Of a DNA stretch of 50,842 nt, positions 24,449 to 33,409 are shown in pieces. Made by a program: the position numbers and the translations under genes. Under the pieces are notes generated by a model. The model was not told where the DNA came from. It did not search any database and worked only from the letters and a program-made list of their open reading frames with translations. Within the stretch, counting starts at the first letter, position 1, and each line of letters starts with the position of its first letter. The stretch comes from JBGPHT01 sp041484525 (GTDB lineage Bacteria > Acidobacteriota > Terriglobia > Bryobacterales > Bryobacteraceae): the NCBI GenBank assembly GCA_041484525.1, contig JBGPHT010000041.1, forward strand, positions 1 through 50,842. The letters run 5' to 3'.

Positions 24449-27400
24449 ATGAGAGAACACCTCGGGCGATCCGACTATCGATTCATCGCCATCTGCCTGG
24501 CGCTGTTCGCCGCCACCGCCACTTACTCGGTCAAGAATTTCTTCCGCGCATTTCCCGAGGCCTCGATCGACTTCCGCGTGAGCCGTAACGACGCCAAGGT
24601 GCTGGCGGCGCAGTTCCTCGCGGGACAGGGCCACCGGTTGGACGGGTATCGCGAGGCTTCGCGCTTCGACTTCAGCGACGAGGCGAAAACGTTCCTCGAG
24701 CGCGAGGCGGGGATCGAGCAGGCGAATCGACTAATGGGTTCGCGGGTGCGGTTGTGGCGGTGGTCGTACCGCTGGTTCCGGCCGAGGCAGAAGGAAGAAT
24801 TCTCCGCCGACATTACACCGGCGGGCGAGGTAGTAGGGTTCGACCACCAGCTCGCCGAAGACGCGGCGCGGCCGGCAGTGACGGCGGAGCAGGCGCGCAC
24901 CCTGGCGGAAAATTTTCTACGGACGCACATGCGGCGCGATCCGGCGGCACTCGATTTCGTGGAATCGTCGGAGGTGGCGCGGCCGCATCGCACGGACCGC
25001 GTGTTCACGTGGAAGGAGCGCGATTTCAATCTGCACGACGCCACCATTCGGGTGGAGGTGACGGTTCAAGGCAACGAGGCCGGCGGATACAGCGAGTACC
25101 TCAAGATTCCGGAGCAGTGGACGCGCGACTACAAGCGGCTGCGGTCGAAGAACAACGCGGCGCAGACCGTGGATTCAGCGGTGATGGTGCTGCTGGTAGT
25201 GGGCCTGGTGGTGACGATCGTCATGCGCGTGCGGCAGCAGGACGTGCAGTGGCGGCGCGCGGCGATAGTGGGGACGATCGGAATGGCGCTCTCCTTCCTG
25301 TCGAGTCTGAACCAGTTCCCGCTGAGCGAATTCAATTACCCGACGACGGACGCGTACAGCAGCTTCGTGCTGCGGCAACTGCTGCAGGCGGTGTTGAGCG
25401 CCTTGGGGGCGGGCGGGCTCCTGTTCGTCCTCACGGCGGGGGCGGAGCCGCTCTACCGCGAGGCGTTCCCCGGCAAGATTTCGCTGGGTAATCTTTTCTC
25501 TCTCCGTGGGCTGCGCACCAAGCGATTTCTGCTGGGCGCGGTGCTGGGGATCGCGCTCACCGGCATCTTCGTGGCTTACCAGACGGCGTTCTACATCATC
25601 GCGTACCGGTTCGGCGCCTGGTCGCCGGCGGATGTGCCGTACGACAATCTCTTGAACACGAAGTTCCCGTGGCTGTACGTGCTGTTCGGCGGGTTTCTAC
25701 CGGCGGTTTCCGAAGAGTTCATGTTCCGCATGTTCGGCGTGACGTTTCTGCGGAAGCTGACGCGGTCGCTGCCGGTGGCGATCGTGGCGGCGGGATTCAT
25801 CTGGGGCTTCGGGCACGCAGGGTATCCGCAGCAGCCGTTCTGGATTCGCGGCGTCGAGGTGGGAATCGGGGGCATCGCGCTGGGCCTGGTGATGATGCGC
25901 TGGGGAATTCTGCCGACGCTGGTATGGCACTACTCGGTGGATGCGATGTACAGCGCGATGCTGCTGCTGCGGTCGCAGAACCTGTACTTCCGGTTGTCGG
26001 GTGCGGCGAGCGCGGGCGTGATCGTGCTGCCGGTACTGCTGGCGCTGGTGGCGTATTGGCGCCACGGCGGCTTCGAGCCGGAGACCGGGCTGCTGAACGG
26101 GGACGAACCAGGTCCGGTGGAACCATCGGTGGCTGCCGGCGCGGGCGCGGGAGAAGTGGCGGATGGATACCAGGCGCTGAGGACGCGCACACGGGTGGCG
26201 GCGGTCGCGATTCTGGCGGCGGGGTTGCTGTGTCTGCTATTGCCGGTGAGCCGGTTTGGCGCATCACCCACTTACAAGTTGACCCAAGGGCAGGCGCGAG
26301 GCGCGGCGGACGCGTTCGTGCGCGCGCAGGGGATGGACCCGACCGCATTCCGGCAAATCACCTTCCCGGCATCGCGCTGGGGCAGCGACGACACCGCGGC
26401 GAAATACTTTCTGGAGCGGCTACCGGTGCGGCAGGCCTCCGCGATGTTCGAACGGTACCGGCCTTTGCAAGTGTGGATGACGCGGTACTTCAAGTCGCTC
26501 GACAAGGAGGAGTGGACCGTCGCGGTGCATCCGGAGACGGGGAAAGCAATCGGGTTCGGGCACGAGCTGCCCGAAGACCGTCCGGGCGCCGACATCGCGG
26601 ACGATGCCGCGCGCCAGACAGCGGCAGCGTTCGCAGCGGCCCAGGGATGGGACGTGAGCGCGATGGAGTTGAAGGAGAATCGCTCGGAGAAGAAAAAGGC
26701 GCGGCGCGATCGCACCCTGATCTGGGAGGCGCGGGCAGGCGACCCGCGCAATGTAGGCGAGACGAACTTCCGCGTCGACGTGGGCGTGGCGGGAGACATG
26801 GTCAATTCGCTGCGCGTCTATTGGAAAGTTCCGGAAGCATTCGAGCGCAGCCGCTCGGAGCAGAATCTGTTCTCCATCGCCGGCCTGGGGCTGCGCATCG
26901 CCGTGATGGCAGGCTTGATCGTGTGCGGCCTCTGGGTGTTGATCCAGAACATTCGGCGCGGACAGGTGCAATGGAAGACAGTGCTGCGGATCGCGGTTCC
27001 GGCCGCCCTGCTGACGGTGCTAGGACCGCTTCTCTCGTGGCGGCTGATGCTGCAGGGCTACCAGACGGCAATTCCGATCGAGACATACCTGGCCATGATG
27101 TACACCGTACTCGGGATGTCAGTGCTGTTCGCGTTTCTGCTGCTGGGCGGCACGGTCGCACTTGTAACATCGAACTTCCCCGGCAGCGAGAGAGTGTTGA
27201 CGGCGGCCAACCGCGCGCGGCAGGGGCTGGATGCGGGCGTCGCGCTACTGGCGGCCATCGGATTCGGATTGCTGACGAGCCGTCTGGAGGCGGTACTGGC
27301 GGACCGCTTCCACACGTTGGCGTTATTTTCGATCGGCAGCCCGGACCTGATCGTGAGCGCGGCGCCGGCTGTGGCGGCGACGGCGTCTGCGGTGCGGTCG

Positions 27401-27775
27401 ACGATCGTGTACGGAGCGGTGTTGGGGATTATCGCATTGATGGCGCGGCGCGCGCCGCGGGTGGCGATCGCGCTGTTGCTGGCGTTCGCCATGGTCTCGA
27501 CGGACGTGCGTACCGTCGGTGAGTTTGCGCTGGAGTATGGCGGGGCGTTGGCATCGGTGGCGGCGGCAGCGGCGTTCTGTCTGTGGTTTGCGCGCGGGAA
27601 CTATCTGGCGTACATGCTGACGTTGTGGGCGTTAGCGATGCGAGGGCCGCTGGCGGAGTTTTTCGGGAATGGACTGACTGTGCAGGGATGGGTGCTGGTA
27701 GGACTGGCCTCGGCGGCGGTGTTATGGGCCGTGGCGCCGGGGCTGGCCAGGAGGCGATCGACCAATGAATACTGA
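24449..27775 (+). CDS. giant CPBP-family intramembrane endopeptidase with internal duplication
   Basis: 1108 residues. Unit 1: a membrane helix, an extracytoplasmic domain with two PepSY-like repeats (about 45-235), then multiple helices containing the CPBP/Abi catalytic motifs SEEFMFRMFG (E422, E423, R427), FGHAGYP (H456) and HYSVD (H494, D498). Unit 2 repeats the layout from about residue 590: a helix, the same kind of extracellular domain (KLTQGQARGAADAFVRAQGM), the helix pair that carries VQWK, and further helices, but no EExxxR or FxxxH is visible, so the second unit seems catalytically empty. CPBP proteases include Rce1-type prenyl-protein endopeptidases and bacterial immunity or processing proteins. 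It starts 30 bases after the methyltransferase and may be cotranscribed with it. Confidence 0.88.
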   Translation: MREHLGRSDYRFIAICLALFAATATYSVKNFFRAFPEASIDFRVSRNDAKVLAAQFLAGQGHRLDGYREASRFDFSDEAKTFLEREAGIEQANRLMGSRVRLWRWSYRWFRPRQKEEFSADITPAGEVVGFDHQLAEDAARPAVTAEQARTLAENFLRTHMRRDPAALDFVESSEVARPHRTDRVFTWKERDFNLHDATIRVEVTVQGNEAGGYSEYLKIPEQWTRDYKRLRSKNNAAQTVDSAVMVLLVVGLVVTIVMRVRQQDVQWRRAAIVGTIGMALSFLSSLNQFPLSEFNYPTTDAYSSFVLRQLLQAVLSALGAGGLLFVLTAGAEPLYREAFPGKISLGNLFSLRGLRTKRFLLGAVLGIALTGIFVAYQTAFYIIAYRFGAWSPADVPYDNLLNTKFPWLYVLFGGFLPAVSEEFMFRMFGVTFLRKLTRSLPVAIVAAGFIWGFGHAGYPQQPFWIRGVEVGIGGIALGLVMMRWGILPTLVWHYSVDAMYSAMLLLRSQNLYFRLSGAASAGVIVLPVLLALVAYWRHGGFEPETGLLNGDEPGPVEPSVAAGAGAGEVADGYQALRTRTRVAAVAILAAGLLCLLLPVSRFGASPTYKLTQGQARGAADAFVRAQGMDPTAFRQITFPASRWGSDDTAAKYFLERLPVRQASAMFERYRPLQVWMTRYFKSLDKEEWTVAVHPETGKAIGFGHELPEDRPGADIADDAARQTAAAFAAAQGWDVSAMELKENRSEKKKARRDRTLIWEARAGDPRNVGETNFRVDVGVAGDMVNSLRVYWKVPEAFERSRSEQNLFSIAGLGLRIAVMAGLIVCGLWVLIQNIRRGQVQWKTVLRIAVPAALLTVLGPLLSWRLMLQGYQTAIPIETYLAMMYTVLGMSVLFAFLLLGGTVALVTSNFPGSERVLTAANRARQGLDAGVALLAAIGFGLLTSRLEAVLADRFHTLALFSIGSPDLIVSAAPAVAATASAVRSTIVYGAVLGIIALMARRAPRVAIALLLAFAMVSTDVRTVGEFALEYGGALASVAAAAAFCLWFARGNYLAYMLTLWALAMRGPLAEFFGNGLTVQGWVLVGLASAAVLWAVAPGLARRRSTNEY

Positions 27776-27894
27776 CGGACTACAACTGACCTTCGGCGGA
27801 TTCATTGACCAGCCTTCTAGGAACTGGGTTTCGCAAGAGTGCCTTGCTAGAATCCAGACGCACTACACTTTCTACGGCTTTTATTTGAGTAGAT

Positions 27895-30800
27895 ATGGAA
27901 AGATCCCTTGCCAGAATCTCGCTCATTTCGGTCACTATTCTCTGCTTCATGCCAGGAACGCGAACCGCGTTTGGGCAGACGGACATGCTCACGTTGTCCT
28001 CGGGAACAGCATCCGGCGGAGCAGTTTCCCTCAGTCTAAGTCTGACATCGCCCGCCGGTAGCGAGCCGGCTGCGGTTCAGTGGGCTTTTACCTATCCTGC
28101 AAACAACGTCGTCTCCATATCCGTAATTGCTGGAGCGGCTGCTACCAACGCCGGCAAGTCATTAAGCTGCGTTCCCGGCTCGGGCGTGTACACCTGTTGG
28201 GGCTGGGGCATGAGCGCCGCCACCATCTCCAACGGCACCGTGGCCGTGGTGAACCTGACTATGGCTGCGGGCGCGACGACTACCTCGATCGGGGTCAGCG
28301 GCGGCATAGGAGCGTCAGCTCAGGGGAATGCGATTCCAATCTTGGGGATTGGTGGAACTGTGACCGGCGGGGGAAGCGTTCTGCCGGCAGTCTCTTCTCT
28401 CTCGTGCCTTCCTGCCTCCCTAAGTAACTCGAGCAGTGCCACGTGCACTGTTACCCTGAGCGGGGCCGCGCCCGCCGGCGGAGCGGTGGTGGCGCTGACT
28501 AGTAGCAAGACAGCATTGACGGTCCCGGCTTCGGTCACGATCCCGGCGCCAGCCACTTCCACAACCTTCAACGCGACCACTACCAGCATTCCCAGCGATC
28601 AGAGCGCTACTGTCACGGCCACTTACAACTCCACTTCGGCCGGCGCAACTATCAATCTGGTTACACCTGTCCTGTTGTTGTCACTTACTTGCAACCCCAC
28701 CAGTCTGGGCCCGAGCTCGACGAGCGCGTGCACCGTCACAGTAACTAAGCCTGCAGTGGGTTTGAGCGGGATCTCACTCGTCAGTAACAATGCGAATCTG
28801 ACAGTGCCGTCGGCCGTCCCGATCGCAAACGGAGTTTCCACGGGAACGTTCGTCGCCACAGCCGCAAGCGTCATTGCCACTCCTCAGTCCGCCACCATCA
28901 ACGCCACTTGGAACGGCAGCACGGCTACCGCCTTCATGACTCTGACGGGGACCGCGCCGCCGGCGGCGCCACCACCGCCCGCACCCGCGCCGACGGGAGT
29001 GTCGCTGGCGCTCAACAAGCCGGCGTCGCAGAGCAGCATTGCTTACGGTGGGCTCCCATCCAGAGCCAATGATGGCAACACGGATGGCAATTTTTACGAC
29101 GGTTCGGTGACGCATACCAACATGGATGTCAGCGCATGGTGGCAGGTGGATCTGGGGGATTCCGCCACAGTAGATTCGGTAGTGGTTTGGGGGCGAACAG
29201 ATTGTTGTGGCGACCGCTTGAGTGATTACTGGCTATTCGTTTCGGATACGCCGTTCAGCCCTTCGGATACGTGGGCGACTTTACAAGTGAGGCCCGGGAC
29301 CTGGAACAGGCATCAGGTGGGGATTCCGTCGCCGAGCACTTCCTTAAGTTTCGGCGGTTTGCGGGGACGATACGTCCGAGTCCAACTGACCGGCACGAAT
29401 AATCTAAGTCTGGCCGAGGTGCAGGTATTTGGCGCGGGGGCGCCCGTGGGCACGAATCTCGCGATAGGCAAGGTAGCATCGCAGAGCAGCCTTGCTTTCG
29501 GTGGGCTCCCATCCAGAGCCAACGATGGCAACACGGACGGCAACTACTACGACAATTCGGCGTCACATACTAACGTGGAGGCGAACGCCTGGTGGCAGGT
29601 GGATCTCGGGGCTTCCTCCACGGTGAATTCAGTGGTGCTCTGGGGCCGTACGGATTGCTGTGGCGACCGTTTGAGCGATTACTGGGTATTCCTTTCGGAC
29701 ACTTCATTCGGCGCGGCGGATACGCCCACGAGTCTACAGGTCAGGCCGGGAACGTGGAGCGTTCATCAGGTGGGAATTCCCTCGCCGAGCACTACCATCC
29801 CCTTCAACGGATTGCGAGGACGATATGTTCGCGTCCAACTAACCGGCACGAATGCTCTCACGCTGGCCGAGGCGCAGGTGTTTGGTGCATTGGCGCCCGT
29901 CTCTTCCAGTCTCTCGTTAGGCAAGCCGGCTTCGCAGAGCAGCTTGGCTTATGGTGGGGACCCATCCAGAGCCAATGATGGAAACACGGACGGCGGATTC
30001 TATAACGGTTCGGTGACGCATACCAACCTGGACGTGAACGCTTGGTGGCAGGTGGATTTGGGAGCTTCCGCCACGGTGAATTCGGTAGCGGTCTGGGGCC
30101 GCACGGATTGTTGCGGCGACCGCTTGAGTGATTACTGGGTATTCCTTTCGGACACGCCATTCGGCGCGGCGGATACGCCTACGACTCTACAGGTCAGACC
30201 CGGAACCCGGAACAGCCATCAGGTGGGGATCCCGTCGCCGAGCACTTCCATAAATTTCGGCGGTCTGCAGGGTAGATACGTTCGAGTCCAACTAACCGGC
30301 GCGAATAATTTGAGTCTGGCCGAGGTGCAAGTGTTTGGCGCGTGGGCGCCGATTCTCACTAATCTTTCGTTAGGCAAGCCGGCCTCGCAGAGCAGCATTG
30401 CGTTTGGCGGGCTCCCAAACAGAGCCAACGATGGCAACACGGACGGCAACTACTATGACAATTCGACGTCCCATACCAACCTGGAGGCGAACGCCTGGTG
30501 GCAGGTGGATCTGGGCGCTACTTCCACGGTGAATTCGGTAGCGGTCTGGGGCCGTACGGATTGCTGTGGCGACCGTTTGAGCGATTACTGGGTATTCCTG
30601 TCGGACACGCCATTCGGCGCGGCGGATACGCCTACGACTCTACAGGTCAGGCCTGGGACCTGGAACAGCCATCAAGTGGGGATTCGGTCGCCGGGCACCT
30701 CCATTCCCTTCGGAGGCTTGCCGGGCCGATACGTTCGAGTACAACTCACAGGCGCGAATTTTTTCACTCTGGCCGAGGTGCAGGTGTGGGGCTCCGCGGG

Positions 30801-32100
30801 AGCCACACAGACCAGTTCGGTGCGTCAGAGTACCGCTCTCCGCACTTTGCGCACGCCCGCTGGGGTAACAGACGACACGGCTTCCGCCTCCGGACTCGCG
30901 AGTAACTCATCCGCGGCAAGCCTGCGCGGTATCGTCTGCGCGCCGAGGTCCCTGACGGCGGGCTCGCATGGCCTTTGCCAACTGAATCTGGATCACATCG
31001 AGGACTCGACCACGGCGGACGTGCAGCTCTCCAGTTCGAGTGACTCGGTCCGGCTGCCTGACAGAGTGGTCACACGGCCCGGCCAGTCGATAGTGGAATT
31101 CCAGGTGGACGCGGTTGGCTCCGCGGCCGCGGACGGCATCGTGGTGGCGGCCCAGTTGGGCACTGACATAGTCGCGGAAAAACTCGCCATCGCCCGCGAC
31201 GGATCCGTTCCGATCCACGTCCCCGGCCGTCAGTTCGTAAAATACGGCACCCAGGTTCGCTTCCCGGTGTCGCCATCCGATCCTGCGGCAACTTTGTCCG
31301 CGGGCGAGTTGCCGGCAGGCGCCAATTTCGACGCCGCCACCGGGGTGTTCAACTGGATGCCCGACGGCACCCAACTGGGAGCTCACGACATCACGTTCAC
31401 AGCGGTCGATGCCACCGGCGCGCAGGCCACCGCCAGCGTGACCGTGCAGGTCGACTCGGGCGAGCCGGTGGTGACCCGCATCGTTAACGCCGCCAGCCGT
31501 TCGCGGGAAGCCGCGTGCAGCCCGGGTTCGATCGCCAGCATCGAAGGCCGGTGGCTGAATGACGGCAGGGTATGGATCAACGGCGTCGCGGCCTCGATCC
31601 TATCCGCCTCGGCGACGGAGCTGAGCATCCTGTGCCCGGATTCGGTGCCAGGCAGCGTGCTCGAGATGGTGGTCCAGACGGATCGCGGCATCTCCGGACC
31701 GGTACGGACCACGGCACGCACGGCCGCACCGGGTATCTTCTCGGTGGATGGATCGGGCGATGGGCAAGGCTCGGTGCTTCTCGAAGACCGTCCGAGCCTG
31801 GCGATGGTGCGGAACTATCGATTGGCTGCGCAGCCGGCCATGGCAGGCGACCGCGTGGTGGTTTACGCCACCGGCATCGACCGCCTGACCAACATCTCAG
31901 CCAAGCTAGGCGACCGTCAGATGGCGCCGGCTGCGATGGGGCCCGTGGCGGACCGTCCCGGGCTGTTCTGGGTAGCTATAGTCATCCCGGACGGCGTCAC
32001 GCGAGACAACCAATCTGCGCTGTTACTAACTGGTGACACAACGGAAGGTACTCGATTGAGCACTAATCAGGTAAGTATCGCGGTAGAGTCAATCAGATAG
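27895..32100 (+). CDS. secreted multidomain protein with four tandem F-type (fucose-binding) lectin domains
   Basis: 1401 residues. Signal peptide 1-27 (LISVTILCFMPGTRTAFGQ). Residues 28-165 resemble a cohesin-like module (VQWAFTYPANNVVSISV). Two Ig-like Cys-containing modules follow (LSCLPASLSNSSSATCTV; LTCNPTSLGPSSTSACTV), then a Pro-rich linker. Residues about 369-972 are four F5/8C-like domains, each 151 residues, each with ALNKPAS/SLGKPAS, NDGNTDG, HTN...AWWQVDLG, WGRTDCCGDRLSDYW and GRYVRVQLTG. Every copy contains H-x26-R-x-D-x4-R with two adjacent cysteines, the F-type lectin fucose-binding motif. The C-terminal 430 residues hold a putative Ig module and a TIGR03437-like domain. Secreted glycan binding, with fucose as probable ligand, is inferred from the motif. 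Confidence 0.9.
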   Translation: MERSLARISLISVTILCFMPGTRTAFGQTDMLTLSSGTASGGAVSLSLSLTSPAGSEPAAVQWAFTYPANNVVSISVIAGAAATNAGKSLSCVPGSGVYTCWGWGMSAATISNGTVAVVNLTMAAGATTTSIGVSGGIGASAQGNAIPILGIGGTVTGGGSVLPAVSSLSCLPASLSNSSSATCTVTLSGAAPAGGAVVALTSSKTALTVPASVTIPAPATSTTFNATTTSIPSDQSATVTATYNSTSAGATINLVTPVLLLSLTCNPTSLGPSSTSACTVTVTKPAVGLSGISLVSNNANLTVPSAVPIANGVSTGTFVATAASVIATPQSATINATWNGSTATAFMTLTGTAPPAAPPPPAPAPTGVSLALNKPASQSSIAYGGLPSRANDGNTDGNFYDGSVTHTNMDVSAWWQVDLGDSATVDSVVVWGRTDCCGDRLSDYWLFVSDTPFSPSDTWATLQVRPGTWNRHQVGIPSPSTSLSFGGLRGRYVRVQLTGTNNLSLAEVQVFGAGAPVGTNLAIGKVASQSSLAFGGLPSRANDGNTDGNYYDNSASHTNVEANAWWQVDLGASSTVNSVVLWGRTDCCGDRLSDYWVFLSDTSFGAADTPTSLQVRPGTWSVHQVGIPSPSTTIPFNGLRGRYVRVQLTGTNALTLAEAQVFGALAPVSSSLSLGKPASQSSLAYGGDPSRANDGNTDGGFYNGSVTHTNLDVNAWWQVDLGASATVNSVAVWGRTDCCGDRLSDYWVFLSDTPFGAADTPTTLQVRPGTRNSHQVGIPSPSTSINFGGLQGRYVRVQLTGANNLSLAEVQVFGAWAPILTNLSLGKPASQSSIAFGGLPNRANDGNTDGNYYDNSTSHTNLEANAWWQVDLGATSTVNSVAVWGRTDCCGDRLSDYWVFLSDTPFGAADTPTTLQVRPGTWNSHQVGIRSPGTSIPFGGLPGRYVRVQLTGANFFTLAEVQVWGSAGATQTSSVRQSTALRTLRTPAGVTDDTASASGLASNSSAASLRGIVCAPRSLTAGSHGLCQLNLDHIEDSTTADVQLSSSSDSVRLPDRVVTRPGQSIVEFQVDAVGSAAADGIVVAAQLGTDIVAEKLAIARDGSVPIHVPGRQFVKYGTQVRFPVSPSDPAATLSAGELPAGANFDAATGVFNWMPDGTQLGAHDITFTAVDATGAQATASVTVQVDSGEPVVTRIVNAASRSREAACSPGSIASIEGRWLNDGRVWINGVAASILSASATELSILCPDSVPGSVLEMVVQTDRGISGPVRTTARTAAPGIFSVDGSGDGQGSVLLEDRPSLAMVRNYRLAAQPAMAGDRVVVYATGIDRLTNISAKLGDRQMAPAAMGPVADRPGLFWVAIVIPDGVTRDNQSALLLTGDTTEGTRLSTNQVSIAVESIR
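28999..30810 (+). repeat. four 453-bp tandem repeats encoding the lectin domains
   Basis: Units begin at 28999, 29452, 29905 and 30358: the period is exactly 453 bases with no indel. Long stretches are near identical at DNA level, for example the GRTDCCGDRLSDYW segment, indicating recent duplication or gene conversion. Confidence 0.9.
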
Positions 32101-32163
32101 CCGTTCGATTCCCGCTCTTGCCGCCCTGGCGATGAGGCACGGGAGGCCAACCCCGCTTTGGGT

Positions 32164-32169
32164 TAAGAT
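32164..32169 (+). promoter_or_regulatory. -10 hexamer of the MFS gene, likely leaderless
   Basis: TAAGAT ends 9 bases before GTG 32179, with no Shine-Dalgarno between. Confidence 0.4.
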
Positions 32170-32178
32170 GGCCAGCAC

Positions 32179-33390
32179 GTGACTACATCCGGATCGGCGC
32201 CGATGAAAGCGCCCAGCGATCATCGGGCGGCCCTGCTGGCGGGGTGGCTGGGCTGGACTCTCGACGCCTTCGATTTCTTCCTGGTGGTGTTCTGCCTGAC
32301 GGCGATCGGGCGCGAGTTTCATAAGACGGACGCGCAGGTGGCGCTCTCCATCACCATCACACTGGCCTTCCGGCCGGTGGGCGCGTTTCTATTCGGGCTG
32401 CTGGCGGACCGGTATGGGCGGCGCCTGCCTCTGATGCTCGACCTCGTCTTCTACTCGATCGTCGAAGTGGCGTCGGGCCTGGCGCCGAATTTTACAACCT
32501 TTCTGGTGCTGCGCGCGCTGTTCGGAATCGGCATGGGCGGAGAGTGGGGAGTGGGCGCGTCTCTTGCGATGGAGAAGGTGCCAGCCCGTTTGCGCGGGCT
32601 GCTTTCGGGATTTTTGCAACAAGGCTACGCCACGGGCTACCTGCTGGCCGCGCTCTGCTACTTCTTTCTTTTCGAACGCGTGGGCTGGCGGCCGCTGTTC
32701 TTCATAGGCGGGCTGCCGGCGCTGCTGGCCTTCTTCGTGCGCTACCACGTGAAGGAATCGGAGGTGTGGCACAAGACGAAACAGGAGAGCTGGAGCCAAC
32801 TGGGGCGCGCGCTGATCTCGAAATGGAAGCTGTTTCTCTACCTGGCATTTCTCATGATGGCGATGAACCTGGCATCGCACGGCACGCAGGATATGTACCC
32901 GACGTTTCTCGAGAGGCAGTGGCACTTCGGCGTCAAGGGGCGCGCGGGCATCACGGCGATCTCGATGCTGGGCGCGATTGTGGGCGGAACACTGGTGGGG
33001 TTCATCTCCGACCGGATCGGCCGCCGCAAGGCGATGATCGGCGCGCTGCTGCTGGCTGTCGCCGTGGTTCCTTTGTGGGCTTATGCGCCCTCCCTGCCGC
33101 TGCTGGTCGTAGGCGCCATCATGATGCAGTTCCTGGTGCAGGGAGCGTGGGGCGTGATTCCAGCGCACCTTTCCGAGCTTTCGCCGGACAGTGTGCGCGG
33201 GTTTCTGCCGGGGTTCGGCTACCAGTGCGGCGTGCTGCTGGCAAGTTCGGTGACCGTAGTACAGGCAATGTTCGCGCGGCGCACGAGCTATGCGACGGCC
33301 ATGGCGGCGACGGCGGCGACCGTGTTCCTGCTGGCAGCGTTGGCCGCGGCGGTGGGACCGGAGAGAAAAGGGGCGCAGTTCGGGAAGTAG
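32179..33390 (+). CDS. MFS carboxylate transporter, lactate/SHS type
   Basis: 403 residues from GTG 32179. Twelve helices with the SHS (sialate/lactate:H+ symporter) features: GWTLDAFDFFLVVFCL in helix 1, the loop motif GLLADRYGRRLPLM, GIGMGGEWGVGASLAME in helix 4, then RGLLSGFLQQGYATGYLLAA, and YPTFLERQWHF in the second half. Yeast Jen1 and bacterial lactate permease-like carriers share this pattern, so uptake of a monocarboxylate such as lactate is the best guess. Substrate is not determined by sequence. The next gene starts 19 bases after the stop but has its own -10 hexamer. Confidence 0.85.
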   Translation: MTTSGSAPMKAPSDHRAALLAGWLGWTLDAFDFFLVVFCLTAIGREFHKTDAQVALSITITLAFRPVGAFLFGLLADRYGRRLPLMLDLVFYSIVEVASGLAPNFTTFLVLRALFGIGMGGEWGVGASLAMEKVPARLRGLLSGFLQQGYATGYLLAALCYFFLFERVGWRPLFFIGGLPALLAFFVRYHVKESEVWHKTKQESWSQLGRALISKWKLFLYLAFLMMAMNLASHGTQDMYPTFLERQWHFGVKGRAGITAISMLGAIVGGTLVGFISDRIGRRKAMIGALLLAVAVVPLWAYAPSLPLLVVGAIMMQFLVQGAWGVIPAHLSELSPDSVRGFLPGFGYQCGVLLASSVTVVQAMFARRTSYATAMAATAATVFLLAALAAAVGPERKGAQFGK

Positions 33391-33395
33391 CAAGT

Positions 33396-33401
33396 TATAA
33401 T
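33396..33401 (+). promoter_or_regulatory. consensus -10 hexamer TATAAT, leaderless start
   Basis: A perfect TATAAT ends 8 bases before ATG 33410; transcription would begin at or within two bases of the start codon. The clearest example of the pattern in this window. Confidence 0.55.
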
Positions 33402-33409
33402 CCAGTTTC

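Noticed and set aside
25669..27522. 617-codon open frame inside the CPBP gene
   Set aside because: Arg/Gly-rich composition, no motifs, wholly contained in the CPBP reading frame that carries all the catalytic residues.
28999..30810. CRISPR array
   Set aside because: The repeats are 453 bp, in frame and coding; no short repeat-spacer pattern exists in the window.
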